This document shows positions 1-7,512 of a stretch of DNA of 64,000 nt, in pieces. The stretch's first letter is position 1, and every line of letters starts with the position of its first letter. Made by a program: the position numbers and the translations under genes. A model generated the notes under the pieces. The model saw only the letters and a list, made by a program, of their open reading frames with translations, was not told where the DNA came from and searched no databases. The DNA is taken from the NCBI GenBank assembly GCA_000752995.2, contig LM994635.1, forward strand, positions 335,132 through 399,131. Reading direction: 5' to 3'. This DNA is from Haemophilus massiliensis (GTDB lineage Bacteria > Pseudomonadota > Gammaproteobacteria > Enterobacterales > Pasteurellaceae).

Positions 1-110
1 ACGGCGGAGAAAGTCAGCGTTAAAGCAAGTAGAAAATAAGTGTTACGTAATACTTTATTCGTTGCTAAAACCGATTGTTCTCTGGTGTCAACAATAATTC
101 GTGATTGCAT
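1..110 (-). CDS. yccA: YccA / Bax inhibitor-1 family membrane protein (partial, N-terminus only)
   Basis: Only the first 36 codons lie in the window; the gene runs off the left edge. The visible N-terminus contains [18 protein letters not shown], which closely resembles E. coli YccA and its Haemophilus homologue just before the first membrane helix. YccA-type proteins are seven-helix inner membrane proteins that interact with the FtsH protease and modulate its action on membrane substrates (family knowledge). The ATG at 108-110 is preceded on the minus strand by a good ribosome binding site, AGGAG, at 115-119. The call rests on a short stretch but the match is distinctive. Confidence 0.8.
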   Translation of the reverse strand, partial: MQSRIIVDTREQSVLATNKVLRNTYFLLALTLTFSA

Positions 111-264
111 AAAATCTCCTGTTTAATAATAAAAGTGCTCTGCCATAAAGTAATGGCTAACCTATTAAAAGTCAATGTATCGGCAATATCTTTTTCATCA
201 TCGTTGTTTGAAATCCGCCCGAAACGGATAAATTATCATCTTTTAATGCATCAACTATTATTTT

Positions 265-294
265 TTGATTTACTCCCTCCATTATCTGTACTAT
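265..294 (+). promoter_or_regulatory. Likely sigma-70 promoter of the tRNA-Ser gene
   Basis: A TTGATT -35 element (265-270) and a TACTAT -10 element (289-294) are separated by 18 bp. Transcription would start near 301, about a dozen bases before the mature tRNA 5' end. Inferred from sequence only. Confidence 0.5.
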
Positions 295-312
295 ATTTTG
301 CACAATCAAAAC

Positions 313-402
313 GGAGGAATGGTCGAGTGGCCGAAGGCACCGGTTTCGAAAACCGGCGAGGGTTTACGCCCTCCGTGAGTTCGAATCTCACTTCCTCCGC
401 CA
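313..402 (+). tRNA. serU: tRNA-Ser (anticodon CGA)
   Basis: This is a 90-nt class II tRNA. The acceptor stem GGAGGAA pairs with TTCCTCC at 392-398, followed by discriminator G and an encoded CCA (400-402). The anticodon stem CCGGT/ACCGG encloses the loop TTCGAAA, which gives anticodon CGA and reads the UCG codon. A long variable arm (about GCGAGGGTTTACGCCCTC) and a T-loop GTTCGAATC are visible, as expected for serine tRNAs. A run of six T follows directly at 403-408 and may act in termination. Confidence 0.95.
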
Positions 403-558
403 TTTTTTGATAAGGTTGTAAGTTAAAAGTGTTAAAAATCAGCAGCTTACGAATTTTTTTATTTTCTGTGATTTCTTCTAACTCCTCATTTTCCGCTCGC
501 ATTTTCGATGTGTCTAAAATCAAGTTTGACGAGAGTTTGAACTGTGCATTTAATTTAA

Positions 559-567
559 AAGTGCGGT
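559..567 (+). repeat. DNA uptake signal sequence (representative copy)
   Basis: AAGTGCGGT, followed by an A/T-rich tract, matches the extended Haemophilus-type uptake signal. It lies between tRNA-Ser and dctM. About forty similar cores, in both orientations, are spread through the window, for example in copA, hrpA, topA, the Lon-like gene and usg. Such sites mark DNA for uptake by naturally competent Pasteurellaceae (established knowledge). Paired copies are listed below as terminators. Confidence 0.85.
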
Positions 568-608
568 AAAAAATTTGGTTGTTTTTTTATTCACTATATA
601 AGAAAAAG

Positions 609-640
609 TCATCACCCCATATAGCCATATATGAGGTGAT
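609..640 (-). terminator. Probable terminator of the dctPQM operon
   Basis: ATCACC (611-616) and GGTGAT (635-640) form the base of a hairpin with further AT pairing inside. On the minus strand it is followed, after a few bases, by a T-rich run. It lies just past the dctM stop codon. Confidence 0.5.
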
Positions 641-652
641 TTTAATTATATT

Positions 653-1933
653 TTAATAGAGTAAATCTACCATTCCCACGGTTAAAGCAGGGATATAAGT
701 GACAGCCATTAATGTTATCAATAATACTAGAATAAACCATAAGTTATCTTTGGTTACACTCCAGATATCTTTTTTAGCGATTGACGAAGCCGTAATAAGA
801 ACACTGGCTACCGGTGGAGTTTGCTGTCCTACCGCGATGTTGAGCGTCAGAATAATACCGAAATGGATAGGATCAACGCCTAGTTGTGCGATGAGTGGCA
901 TAACAATTGGGACAACAAGAATGATAGCGGCTGCACCATGCAGGAACATACCAATAATAAATAACATAAGGTTCAGCATCATGAGCACAATATATTTGTT
1001 ATCAGAGATACCTAAAATTGCTGATGCCATATGCTGAGGAACCTCTTGTTCAGTTAGAAACAATCCTAGTGCGGCAGAAGTTGCAACCAACAGCATAACA
1101 ACGGAAGTTCCGTTGACACTTTCGACAATGGCTTTACGTAAGGAGGCAAAAGTGAGCTCTTTATAGATAAAGAGACCGATAATCAATGCCAGCAACACAG
1201 CTAAACCGGCCGCTTCCGTAGCGGTAGTAAAACCGCTGATAATACCACCTAAAATAATTGCCGGTAACGTTAATGCCCAAATTGCGTCTTTAAAGGATTC
1301 ACATAATTTACGTAGGCTGAAAGATTCCTCCCTTGGCAAATTGTATTTTACCGCATAATAGTAACAAACAATGAACATACCTATTGATGCGAGTCCGCCA
1401 GCGGCTAAGCCGGCAATAAATAGTTTGGATATTGAGACATCGGCCATCGCACCGTAGATAATCATCGGCAATGATGGCGGAATAATTACGGCTAGTGAGG
1501 CAGAGGAGGAAGTTACTGCGGCAGAAAATGTTGCTTTATAGCTCCGTTTTTTCATCGCCGGAATTAAAATTGAACCTAATGCGGCAACATCTGCAACGGA
1601 AGAACCTGATATTTCGGCAAAAATCATTGATACACCGACATTTACCATCGCCAGTCCGCCACGAATAAAGCCGATAATCGCATTTACGAAATTGATTAAT
1701 CTGACAGAAATTCCCCCGGTATTCATTAAGGTGCCGGCTAAAATAAAGAGAGGAATTGCCAGTAATGAAAAATTTGAGGCACCGTCAAAAATAGATAGTG
1801 CAATATTGTAAACAGAGTCAAAGTTGTTTGTGGCTAGCATACCCAATACCGATACGACGCCTATGGCAACCGCAATCGGAACATTGATCATAACGAGTAG
1901 AATTAATCCTATTAATACTAAGAATGCAATCAT
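653..1933 (-). CDS. dctM: TRAP transporter large permease subunit DctM
   Basis: This 426-residue, highly hydrophobic protein has about 12 predicted membrane segments and the usual length for the DctM subunit (about 425-435). In tripartite ATP-independent periplasmic (TRAP) transporters this subunit forms the ion-coupled substrate channel in the inner membrane. Family-typical stretches include the N-terminal region with ILAGTLMNTGG and the later LFLHGAAAIILV-like and GQQTPPVASV segments. Its ATG overlaps the dctQ stop codon by 4 bp, so it is probably translationally coupled. It is the last gene of dctP-dctQ-dctM. The substrate cannot be read from this subunit. Confidence 0.9.
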   Translation of the reverse strand: MIAFLVLIGLILLVMINVPIAVAIGVVSVLGMLATNNFDSVYNIALSIFDGASNFSLLAIPLFILAGTLMNTGGISVRLINFVNAIIGFIRGGLAMVNVGVSMIFAEISGSSVADVAALGSILIPAMKKRSYKATFSAAVTSSSASLAVIIPPSLPMIIYGAMADVSISKLFIAGLAAGGLASIGMFIVCYYYAVKYNLPREESFSLRKLCESFKDAIWALTLPAIILGGIISGFTTATEAAGLAVLLALIIGLFIYKELTFASLRKAIVESVNGTSVVMLLVATSAALGLFLTEQEVPQHMASAILGISDNKYIVLMMLNLMLFIIGMFLHGAAAIILVVPIVMPLIAQLGVDPIHFGIILTLNIAVGQQTPPVASVLITASSIAKKDIWSVTKDNLWFILVLLITLMAVTYIPALTVGMVDLLY

Positions 1934-2490
1934 TGTATTTTCTCCTTAGCCATTTGCATATCCGCACTATTAGTAACCTCTTTTATCGCTTGCTCGATTT
2001 CCTCATCATCTTGCGTTTTACCTTCCATAACGGCTTTAAATGCTTTTGGCATAGATAATAACTCTGCAATAATAAATAGCATGCAACCGATTGGTAATGC
2101 CGATTGTGTTAGTGATAAGGGGATAAACTCAAGACTGGTTAGTGTTTCTCCTCCAAAAACGGATAATACATAAAAGCCGGCCCATGCCAGTAATGCAAAG
2201 AAACAGATAATAATGATCTCATTTAAAACAAATACCACTTTTTTCAGAGCAAGCGGCATTGACGCTACCAGGTTACCAAACCCCATATGACTGCGATTGA
2301 GCGCGCATAATGCGCCGCCATAAAATGTGAGCCAAGCAAGTAGAATTGCGGAGATTTCATCGTACCAATGGAGTGAAACGCCAAAAAATCGACTGAAAAT
2401 TGATAAAATAATGATTATTGCTAAAGCGACCAAGATCAATGAAGAAATTAGGGTCAGAATTTTCTTCACAAAATTAAATAATATATCCAT
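1930..2490 (-). CDS. dctQ: TRAP transporter small permease subunit DctQ
   Basis: A 186-residue protein with four hydrophobic segments in the first ~150 residues and a charged, Glu/Lys-rich C-terminal tail. This is the layout of the DctQ subunit, which pairs with DctM in the inner membrane and is required for transport. The motif FYGGALCALNRSHMG agrees with the conserved loop of the family. It lies 19 bp downstream of dctP and overlaps dctM by 4 bp. The tail of about 35 residues is somewhat longer than in many DctQ proteins. Confidence 0.87.
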   Translation of the reverse strand: MDILFNFVKKILTLISSLILVALAIIIILSIFSRFFGVSLHWYDEISAILLAWLTFYGGALCALNRSHMGFGNLVASMPLALKKVVFVLNEIIIICFFALLAWAGFYVLSVFGGETLTSLEFIPLSLTQSALPIGCMLFIIAELLSMPKAFKAVMEGKTQDDEEIEQAIKEVTNSADMQMAKEKIQ

Positions 2491-2509
2491 AAAATAACCT
2501 CAATTTTTA

Positions 2510-3496
2510 TTATTTAATAGCTTCTTGGGTTTTTTCCAATAAAAACTTGCCATTAGGCACTTCCGCTGTAAATTCTTGGTAAATCGGTTTGCTTGCTTCA
2601 ATAAACGCAGAAATATCAACAGAATTTAAGTTCATGCCGCTTTCAGTAAGTTTCATTTCCAATTGTTTATCTAAGTGTTCGGCCTCCTGATATGACCAGG
2701 ATTGCGCTTCTTTTGCGGCAGTTTCAATAATTTCTTTTACATCGGCGGGAAGTTTTTTGTATGAGTTGGTTCCGACAGTTAAATAAGCCGGGGAGTAAAC
2801 ATGATTAGTTATACTCAAATATTTTTGTACTTCTTGTAATTTTGCTGCATAAATATTAGTTAGCGGATTTTCTTGACCATCTATAACACCTGTTCTTAAA
2901 CCGATAAATACATCACCGAATGGAATCGGTGTTGGATTTGCTCCCCATGCTTTGAACATTTTTAACCGCCAAGAACTGTTTGGAGTTCGAATTTTTAGAC
3001 CTTTTAAATCTTCCGGTTTATTAATTGGGCGGCTATTATTGGTAATATTTCGAAATCCGTTTTCCCACAATCCAATGATTTTATAACCTTTTTTCTCTGC
3101 TTCCGGGGCAATATAAGGGTAGAAAACGTCTGTTTCTACTTTAGCTAATTGTTCACGATTGGTAATCAAAAACGGTAATTCGAAAATAGCCATTTGAGGT
3201 ATATTTGTTGCTAAGGTGGATGACAGTAATGCAATATTAATTGTGCCTAGTTTTAGTTTTTGTTGTGTGTCTTTATCCGAGCCTAGCTGACCTGAACCAA
3301 AGAATTTAAGCTGATAATCTGATTTTATTGAAGATAATTTTTCGTTTGCCGTATCAACAAAATGTTTGGTGGTATTATATTGCAAGGAACCGGCACTGGC
3401 AGTGGTTGACACAATTAGATCTTTTGCTTGGGAAGAAAAGCCAATTGACAAAAATGCTATTAATATGACCGCACTTTTGAATAAATTAATTTTCAT
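2510..3496 (-). CDS. dctP: TRAP transporter substrate-binding protein DctP
   Basis: This 328-residue periplasmic receptor begins with a clear Sec signal peptide (MKINLF... ending FSSQA-KD, cleavage after about residue 24). The mature part carries DctP-family landmarks: the segment LKIRTPNS, whose Arg normally pairs with the substrate carboxylate, and GLRTGVIDGQENPL. TRAP receptors bind organic acids such as C4-dicarboxylates, sialic acid or sugar acids. The exact ligand here is not determinable by eye. I chose the ATG at 3494-3496 because an AAGGAG ribosome binding site precedes it and it starts the signal peptide; an upstream in-frame start at 3583 would bury that peptide. It is first in dctPQM, with a CRP-like site about 175 bp upstream. 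Confidence 0.9.
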   Translation of the reverse strand: MKINLFKSAVILIAFLSIGFSSQAKDLIVSTTASAGSLQYNTTKHFVDTANEKLSSIKSDYQLKFFGSGQLGSDKDTQQKLKLGTINIALLSSTLATNIPQMAIFELPFLITNREQLAKVETDVFYPYIAPEAEKKGYKIIGLWENGFRNITNNSRPINKPEDLKGLKIRTPNSSWRLKMFKAWGANPTPIPFGDVFIGLRTGVIDGQENPLTNIYAAKLQEVQKYLSITNHVYSPAYLTVGTNSYKKLPADVKEIIETAAKEAQSWSYQEAEHLDKQLEMKLTESGMNLNSVDISAFIEASKPIYQEFTAEVPNGKFLLEKTQEAIK

Positions 3497-3872
3497 ATGA
3501 ATCTCCTTCAGTTCATGTTGATAGAAAAGTCGAATAAATCCGTTTATAGAAATGCGGGCTTCCTTAGCTAATACCGTGAACAAATTAACAAATAATGATT
3601 ATTTGCTCAATATGGGAATCCTCGAATATATGATCGAGTTCACATCGATGTAAGGAATAGATCTAAAAAATGTGAAGATTATCGCATTTATTGAGTTTTT
3701 TATAAGATAAATAAAAAATTCTAGCCATGAACTTTTGTAAAATAATTAGAATTAAAAGTATCAAATGTTCAGTGTGATAACTTTTATATCGTCTAACATG
3801 TCAAAAATCATTACTCTTTATTTTCGACAATTTTGTTGATAAAGATACTGATTTTGCATTTTTTAGCATGAA
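3497..3872. other. AT-rich intergenic region upstream of dctP
   Basis: About 380 bp with no convincing gene on either strand. It holds the CRP-like site at 3668-3689 and presumably the dctPQM promoter on the minus strand. Nothing else recognisable was seen. Confidence 0.6.
3668..3689 (-). promoter_or_regulatory. Candidate CRP (cAMP receptor protein) site upstream of dctPQM
   Basis: TGTGA (3671-3675) and TCGCA (3682-3686) are separated by 6 bp. That is 9 of 10 matches to the CRP core TGTGA-N6-TCACA, and the flanking AAA and TTT also fit the 22-bp consensus. The centre lies about 180 bp before the dctP start. A CRP-controlled carbon-uptake operon would be typical, but this is an inference from sequence. 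Confidence 0.5.
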
Positions 3873-3902
3873 TAAAAAAGCCGCAAGCTTAATACTTACG
3901 AC
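3873..3902 (-). terminator. Rho-independent terminator of ybhA
   Basis: On the minus strand an 8-bp stem (plus-strand arms 3880-3887 and 3895-3902, two G-U wobbles) with a 7-nt loop is followed by a run of six U (3874-3879). It sits 32 bp downstream of the ybhA stop codon. Confidence 0.75.
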
Positions 3903-3933
3903 TCTCTATCTATAATACGTTCAAAAATAGATA

Positions 3934-4749
3934 TCAAATATATTCCGCCAGTGCTGTTGCGATGCCGTCTTCATCATTGGAAAGGGTGGTTATGGTGGAT
4001 TGTTGTTTGACTGCCGGTTCGGCGTTGCCCATGGCGATACCGAGTCCGACAGATGTCAGCATACTGGTATCATTGTGATTATCGCCGAATGCCATGACGT
4101 TTTGTGGATCGATGTGCCATGTGTTAAGCAGTTCAAGCAAACGTCTGCCTTTACTGTTTCCGTTTCTGGCGATATCGACGCGATCCACCCAAGACCATTC
4201 GCAACTGAAATTTTCCGGCGGCAGTTCGGCAACGGTCTGTTCCATAATATTTCGATCCGGGTGGCTGACGACAAATTTCCAGATAACTTCATTGTCTTTT
4301 TCCAATAATTGACGGAAATCCTGTAGCTGCTGAAGTTTAGGGCGTACAGCTTCAGGACAACTGGCGACCCACCGACTGAATTTTCGCATGTGATCATTGA
4401 GCTGTAGGTAATTCATGGCATCACGCGAATACATGAGTAAATGCGTGTCGTATTTTTCTGCGACTTCAATAATCTGCTGTGCTTGTGCTTTAGACAGGGG
4501 ATTGGCAATTGGCATGCTGTCGGTTTCAGCATCATAAATATAGGTGCCGTTACAGCAGATAATTGGGGTATCTAAGCCCAGTTGATAATGATAAGGGCGA
4601 GCAGCAGTGTGATGACGACCGGTGACCAAAATAATTTTAATGCCTTTTTCACGGGCGTTTTGAATAGCGCGTTGACTGGATGCTAAAATCTGTCCCTGAC
4701 TGTTTAATAGCGTGCCGTCAAGGTCAAAAGCAATTACCTGAAATCTCAT
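3934..4749 (-). CDS. ybhA: Cof-type HAD phosphatase, YbhA (pyridoxal phosphate phosphatase) family
   Basis: A 271-residue HAD-superfamily hydrolase, the usual length for the Cof/YbhA group. Motif I is DLDGTLL with nucleophile Asp9 and Asp11. The stretches VTGRHH, CCNGTY, DIARNGNSKG and FGDNHND follow in family order and read closely like E. coli YbhA, which dephosphorylates pyridoxal phosphate and some sugar phosphates in the cytoplasm. The ATG at 4747-4749 has a GAGG ribosome binding site; an in-frame start 22 codons upstream lacks homology. The gene stands alone with its own terminator. The precise substrate is inferred from family similarity. Confidence 0.85.
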   Translation of the reverse strand: MRFQVIAFDLDGTLLNSQGQILASSQRAIQNAREKGIKIILVTGRHHTAARPYHYQLGLDTPIICCNGTYIYDAETDSMPIANPLSKAQAQQIIEVAEKYDTHLLMYSRDAMNYLQLNDHMRKFSRWVASCPEAVRPKLQQLQDFRQLLEKDNEVIWKFVVSHPDRNIMEQTVAELPPENFSCEWSWVDRVDIARNGNSKGRRLLELLNTWHIDPQNVMAFGDNHNDTSMLTSVGLGIAMGNAEPAVKQQSTITTLSNDEDGIATALAEYI

Positions 4750-4862
4750 GTTTTCCTCTCTGTCATACTTTATAGGTATATCAAGTATAGAGTCTTTGTT
4801 ACTGAAAATAAACAAAAAACCGGATACGGGCGAATTAAACGGCGAGTATTTTACGTCACAAT

Positions 4863-4897
4863 ACCGTCTCCGTTCTGTAATCGGAGACGGTCTTTTT
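4863..4897 (+). terminator. Plus-strand terminator hairpin between ybhA and fdhE
   Basis: A perfect 10-bp stem (ACCGTCTCCG at 4863-4872, CGGAGACGGT at 4882-4891) with a 9-nt loop is followed on the plus strand by C and five T. Both neighbouring genes are on the minus strand, where the hairpin has an A-run before it and no U-run after it. It therefore points the wrong way to be a conventional terminator for fdhE. See the findings. Confidence 0.7.
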
Positions 4898-4935
4898 GTG
4901 GATGAATATGGGGATTATGGAGGTTATCCCGCGTG

Positions 4936-5853
4936 TTATTTAGCTTGTTGAGCAGTGAACATAAACGGATTCTGACCGCTACGTGCAAAGCCTTTTTCTT
5001 CCAGTTCAATATCCAGAAAAATCGCGGCTAAATCATCTGCGACCGGTTCTACGTTATGATCTTTTTCCTGAAAGAGAATTTTTAGATAGCTATTGCAGTC
5101 ACCGCAGCTTTCCGCTCGCACCGCCGCCATTTCGTTATCTAACGTCCAGTAAGACACTTTACCGTCATGTCCGCAGTTCGTGCATTGCGCGCGCATCAGA
5201 TTCCATTCGCTTTCACACAGGGAGCAGTGAAGATAGCGTAATCCTTGCGAAGCGCCGAAATGCACCAAACTTGATACCGGTGCCGAACCGCAGACCGGGC
5301 AGTGATGCAACTGCTGCGTATTTTCGAGATTATGTCCGTGCGGAATTTGCTCGGTAAGCTGAACCCAGTAAAGGGATAACGCTGCCCAGATAAACACGGC
5401 TTTATCAGCAAGGTGCTCAGACAAATTCTGTGTCAACAGCTCATCGGCGATTTGCTCCAATTCGCTGTCGGAAGCCTGTTCAAGGTGTGTGATGACGTTT
5501 CTAACCGTATCATTTGCATTAGGTTTCAGATGTGTGAGCAAAGCGTGCAATGCTTGGCGCCAGTATGAATCTCGCTGCCAAGTAGCTGCATTGAGCGGAA
5601 TATAGGATTCTAATGTTTTATGCGCCAGATGATCTTTTGCCAGCGGCAGCGTCATTAACACATCCAGCTGGGCAGCTGCAACAGCGGCGGCAAAATGGAG
5701 ATAATCCGCCAGCGGGTGATTTTCTGCCAGCGTTTTTAATCGCTCGACGCGCCGGGAATAGATATTTTTCGGATTAGAAAACAATAACGCAGGACGTTGA
5801 TAGGAATCGGTTGCTTTTTGCAGTTCTGATTCGGGTAAAATTCGGATTGCCAT
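4936..5853 (-). CDS. fdhE: Formate dehydrogenase accessory protein FdhE
   Basis: A 305-residue cytoplasmic protein with the FdhE arrangement of paired cysteines in its second half: CPVCGS near residue 185, CSLC and CTNCG around 212-230, and CGDC near 255. These bind iron in characterised FdhE proteins. FdhE is a chaperone-like factor that acts on the catalytic subunit of respiratory formate dehydrogenase before Tat export. It is the last gene of the fdnG-fdxH-fdnI-fdhE cluster, separated from fdnI by a paired uptake-signal hairpin, so it may be partly uncoupled in expression. Confidence 0.92.
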   Translation of the reverse strand: MAIRILPESELQKATDSYQRPALLFSNPKNIYSRRVERLKTLAENHPLADYLHFAAAVAAAQLDVLMTLPLAKDHLAHKTLESYIPLNAATWQRDSYWRQALHALLTHLKPNANDTVRNVITHLEQASDSELEQIADELLTQNLSEHLADKAVFIWAALSLYWVQLTEQIPHGHNLENTQQLHHCPVCGSAPVSSLVHFGASQGLRYLHCSLCESEWNLMRAQCTNCGHDGKVSYWTLDNEMAAVRAESCGDCNSYLKILFQEKDHNVEPVADDLAAIFLDIELEEKGFARSGQNPFMFTAQQAK

Positions 5854-5873
5854 AATAGTCTTTGTGTTGAAAG

Positions 5874-5922
5874 AAAGTGCGGTGAAAATTTTATAAATTT
5901 ATAAAAATTCGACCGCACTTTT
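5874..5922 (-). terminator. Inverted uptake-signal pair between fdnI and fdhE
   Basis: AAAGTGCGGT (5874-5883) and ACCGCACTTT (5912-5921) form an inverted pair, with extra AT pairing in between. It lies inside the 74-bp gap between fdnI and fdhE. It could act as a partial terminator or attenuator lowering fdhE expression; that role is inferred. Confidence 0.5.
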
Positions 5923-5927
5923 AAGGG

Positions 5928-6596
5928 TTACTTGGTGTTGTCCGCCTGTTTTTCAAGTTCAGGTAATACTTCTTCTTTGAACCATTTCGGGTGGTGTTTT
6001 TTCGCCCAGCGGACTGTTACCCAGCCTTCCACGATACCGCGGATTGAACCTTTTACCCAAAATGCCATGTAAATGTGCACCAAAATGCCGGTAAACAGCG
6101 CAAATGCACTGGCAGAGTGGAGTAAAATCGCAATGCGGATGACGGGGATCGGGAAATTATGGGCGAAATATTGGCGCCACATAATGATCCCGGTAGTCAG
6201 TAATGTGAACATGGCGAGGATTAAGGTCCAGAACAGCATTTTCTGCCCGAGGTTGTATTTACCGTTGTAGGCAACGGCGTGTTCATTACCGAGCAGGACT
6301 TGCTTGATGCCTTTCAGCCAGCGGATATCGTTTTTCTCCGGAATATTATGATGCCAATAAATAAAGGCAAGAATAATAAACGAGATAAACATGATGATGC
6401 CGGTGAAAGGGTGCACGGCACGCGCAAGCTGCGGCGTACCGAGTATTTCATGCAACCAAGCAAAATCCGGGAAGAAGAACGCCACGCCGGTGAACATGGT
6501 CATGAAAAAGCAGATTACAAGGAACCAGTGACTCACCCGCGCCAACGGTTTATGGCGCACGATTTTAGTGTCATTGCTGAGATTTAATTTACTCAT
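5928..6596 (-). CDS. fdnI: Formate dehydrogenase cytochrome b556 (gamma) subunit
   Basis: A 222-residue inner membrane protein with four hydrophobic helices, matching FdnI/FdoI. This subunit holds two b hemes and passes electrons from the FdxH subunit to quinone. The N-terminal [11 protein letters not shown] segment supplies one of the conserved histidines, and [17 protein letters not shown] another. The chosen ATG (6594-6596) overlaps the end of fdxH by 8 bp and has an AGGGG ribosome binding site; a longer start inside fdxH has no family support. It is the third gene of the cluster. Confidence 0.92.
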   Translation of the reverse strand: MSKLNLSNDTKIVRHKPLARVSHWFLVICFFMTMFTGVAFFFPDFAWLHEILGTPQLARAVHPFTGIIMFISFIILAFIYWHHNIPEKNDIRWLKGIKQVLLGNEHAVAYNGKYNLGQKMLFWTLILAMFTLLTTGIIMWRQYFAHNFPIPVIRIAILLHSASAFALFTGILVHIYMAFWVKGSIRGIVEGWVTVRWAKKHHPKWFKEEVLPELEKQADNTK

Positions 6597-7512
6597 GTTT
6601 TTCCCCTCTGTCTTCTGCCTCAAACTGTTCGCTGTGATCTTCCACATCTTCCTCTTCATTTGGACCCACGGTGAGGTAATGCGCCACTTCAGCTAACGCC
6701 AGACCGCCCATGGCTATCGCCGCAACCGGTTTGAGCACGTCTTTCCACAGTGTTACGCTGATATCAATGTGCGGATCTTTCGGCAAACCGGAATACAGCT
6801 CGGGTTTGTCGGCGTGATGCAGCACATACATCACATGGGTGCCGCCCACGCCTTCTGGATCGTAAAGCCCCGCGTTTTCATAGCCGCGCGATTTAAGATC
6901 GGCAATACGTTTTTCAGCATAGACTTTCATTTCCTCTTTTGAACCGAAGCGAATCGCGCCGGTCGGGCAGGTTTTCACGCAGGCTGGTTCTTGCCCGACA
7001 GACACGCGATCCACACAGAGTGTACATTTATATACGCGGTTATCTTCAGGATTCATGCGCGGAATATTGAACGGACAGCCGGCGATACAATAACCGCAGC
7101 CGATACATTTATCCGATTGGAAGTCCACGATACCGTTGGCATACTGGATGATTGCCCCCGGTGCCGGGCAGGATTTTAAACAGCCCGGTTCGGTGCAGTG
7201 CATACAGCCGTCTTTACGGATTAACCATTCCAGACGATCGTTTTCTTCCACTTCATTAAAGCGCATTACCGTCCATGCTTTTGCGTTCAGATCGGTCGGA
7301 TTGTCATAAACGCCGACACATTTTGCATCGACGGCCGAGCGAATATCATTCCATTCGGAGCAGCCTACTTGACAGGCCTTGCAACCGATGCAGGTGCTGA
7401 CGTCGATCAGTTTTGCCACTTCCACTTTATGATCTCGTGCATGCGGCGGCGGTGTATAGCCTGAAGTCGCGGAGACTTTAACGATATCTTGAGTCATTAC
7501 CGATGATGTCAT
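6589..7512 (-). CDS. fdxH: Formate dehydrogenase iron-sulfur (beta) subunit FdxH
   Basis: A 307-residue ferredoxin-type subunit with four 4Fe-4S cysteine clusters: [11 protein letters not shown] near residue 42, [14 protein letters not shown] near 100, [13 protein letters not shown] near 137 and CTLCVDR with a later CVKTCPTGA near 165-185. A single C-terminal transmembrane helix (around 260-285) anchors it on the periplasmic side. It wires the FdnG molybdopterin site to the cytochrome b subunit. Its ATG overlaps the fdnG stop codon (ATGA) and its end overlaps fdnI, so all three subunits look translationally coupled. Confidence 0.95.
   Translation of the reverse strand: MTSSVMTQDIVKVSATSGYTPPPHARDHKVEVAKLIDVSTCIGCKACQVGCSEWNDIRSAVDAKCVGVYDNPTDLNAKAWTVMRFNEVEENDRLEWLIRKDGCMHCTEPGCLKSCPAPGAIIQYANGIVDFQSDKCIGCGYCIAGCPFNIPRMNPEDNRVYKCTLCVDRVSVGQEPACVKTCPTGAIRFGSKEEMKVYAEKRIADLKSRGYENAGLYDPEGVGGTHVMYVLHHADKPELYSGLPKDPHIDISVTLWKDVLKPVAAIAMGGLALAEVAHYLTVGPNEEEDVEDHSEQFEAEDRGEKHE

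Noticed and set aside
105..410. Open frame crossing the tRNA-Ser gene
   Set aside because: It runs through the tRNA and its promoter and has no ribosome binding site or similarity; the tRNA explains the region.
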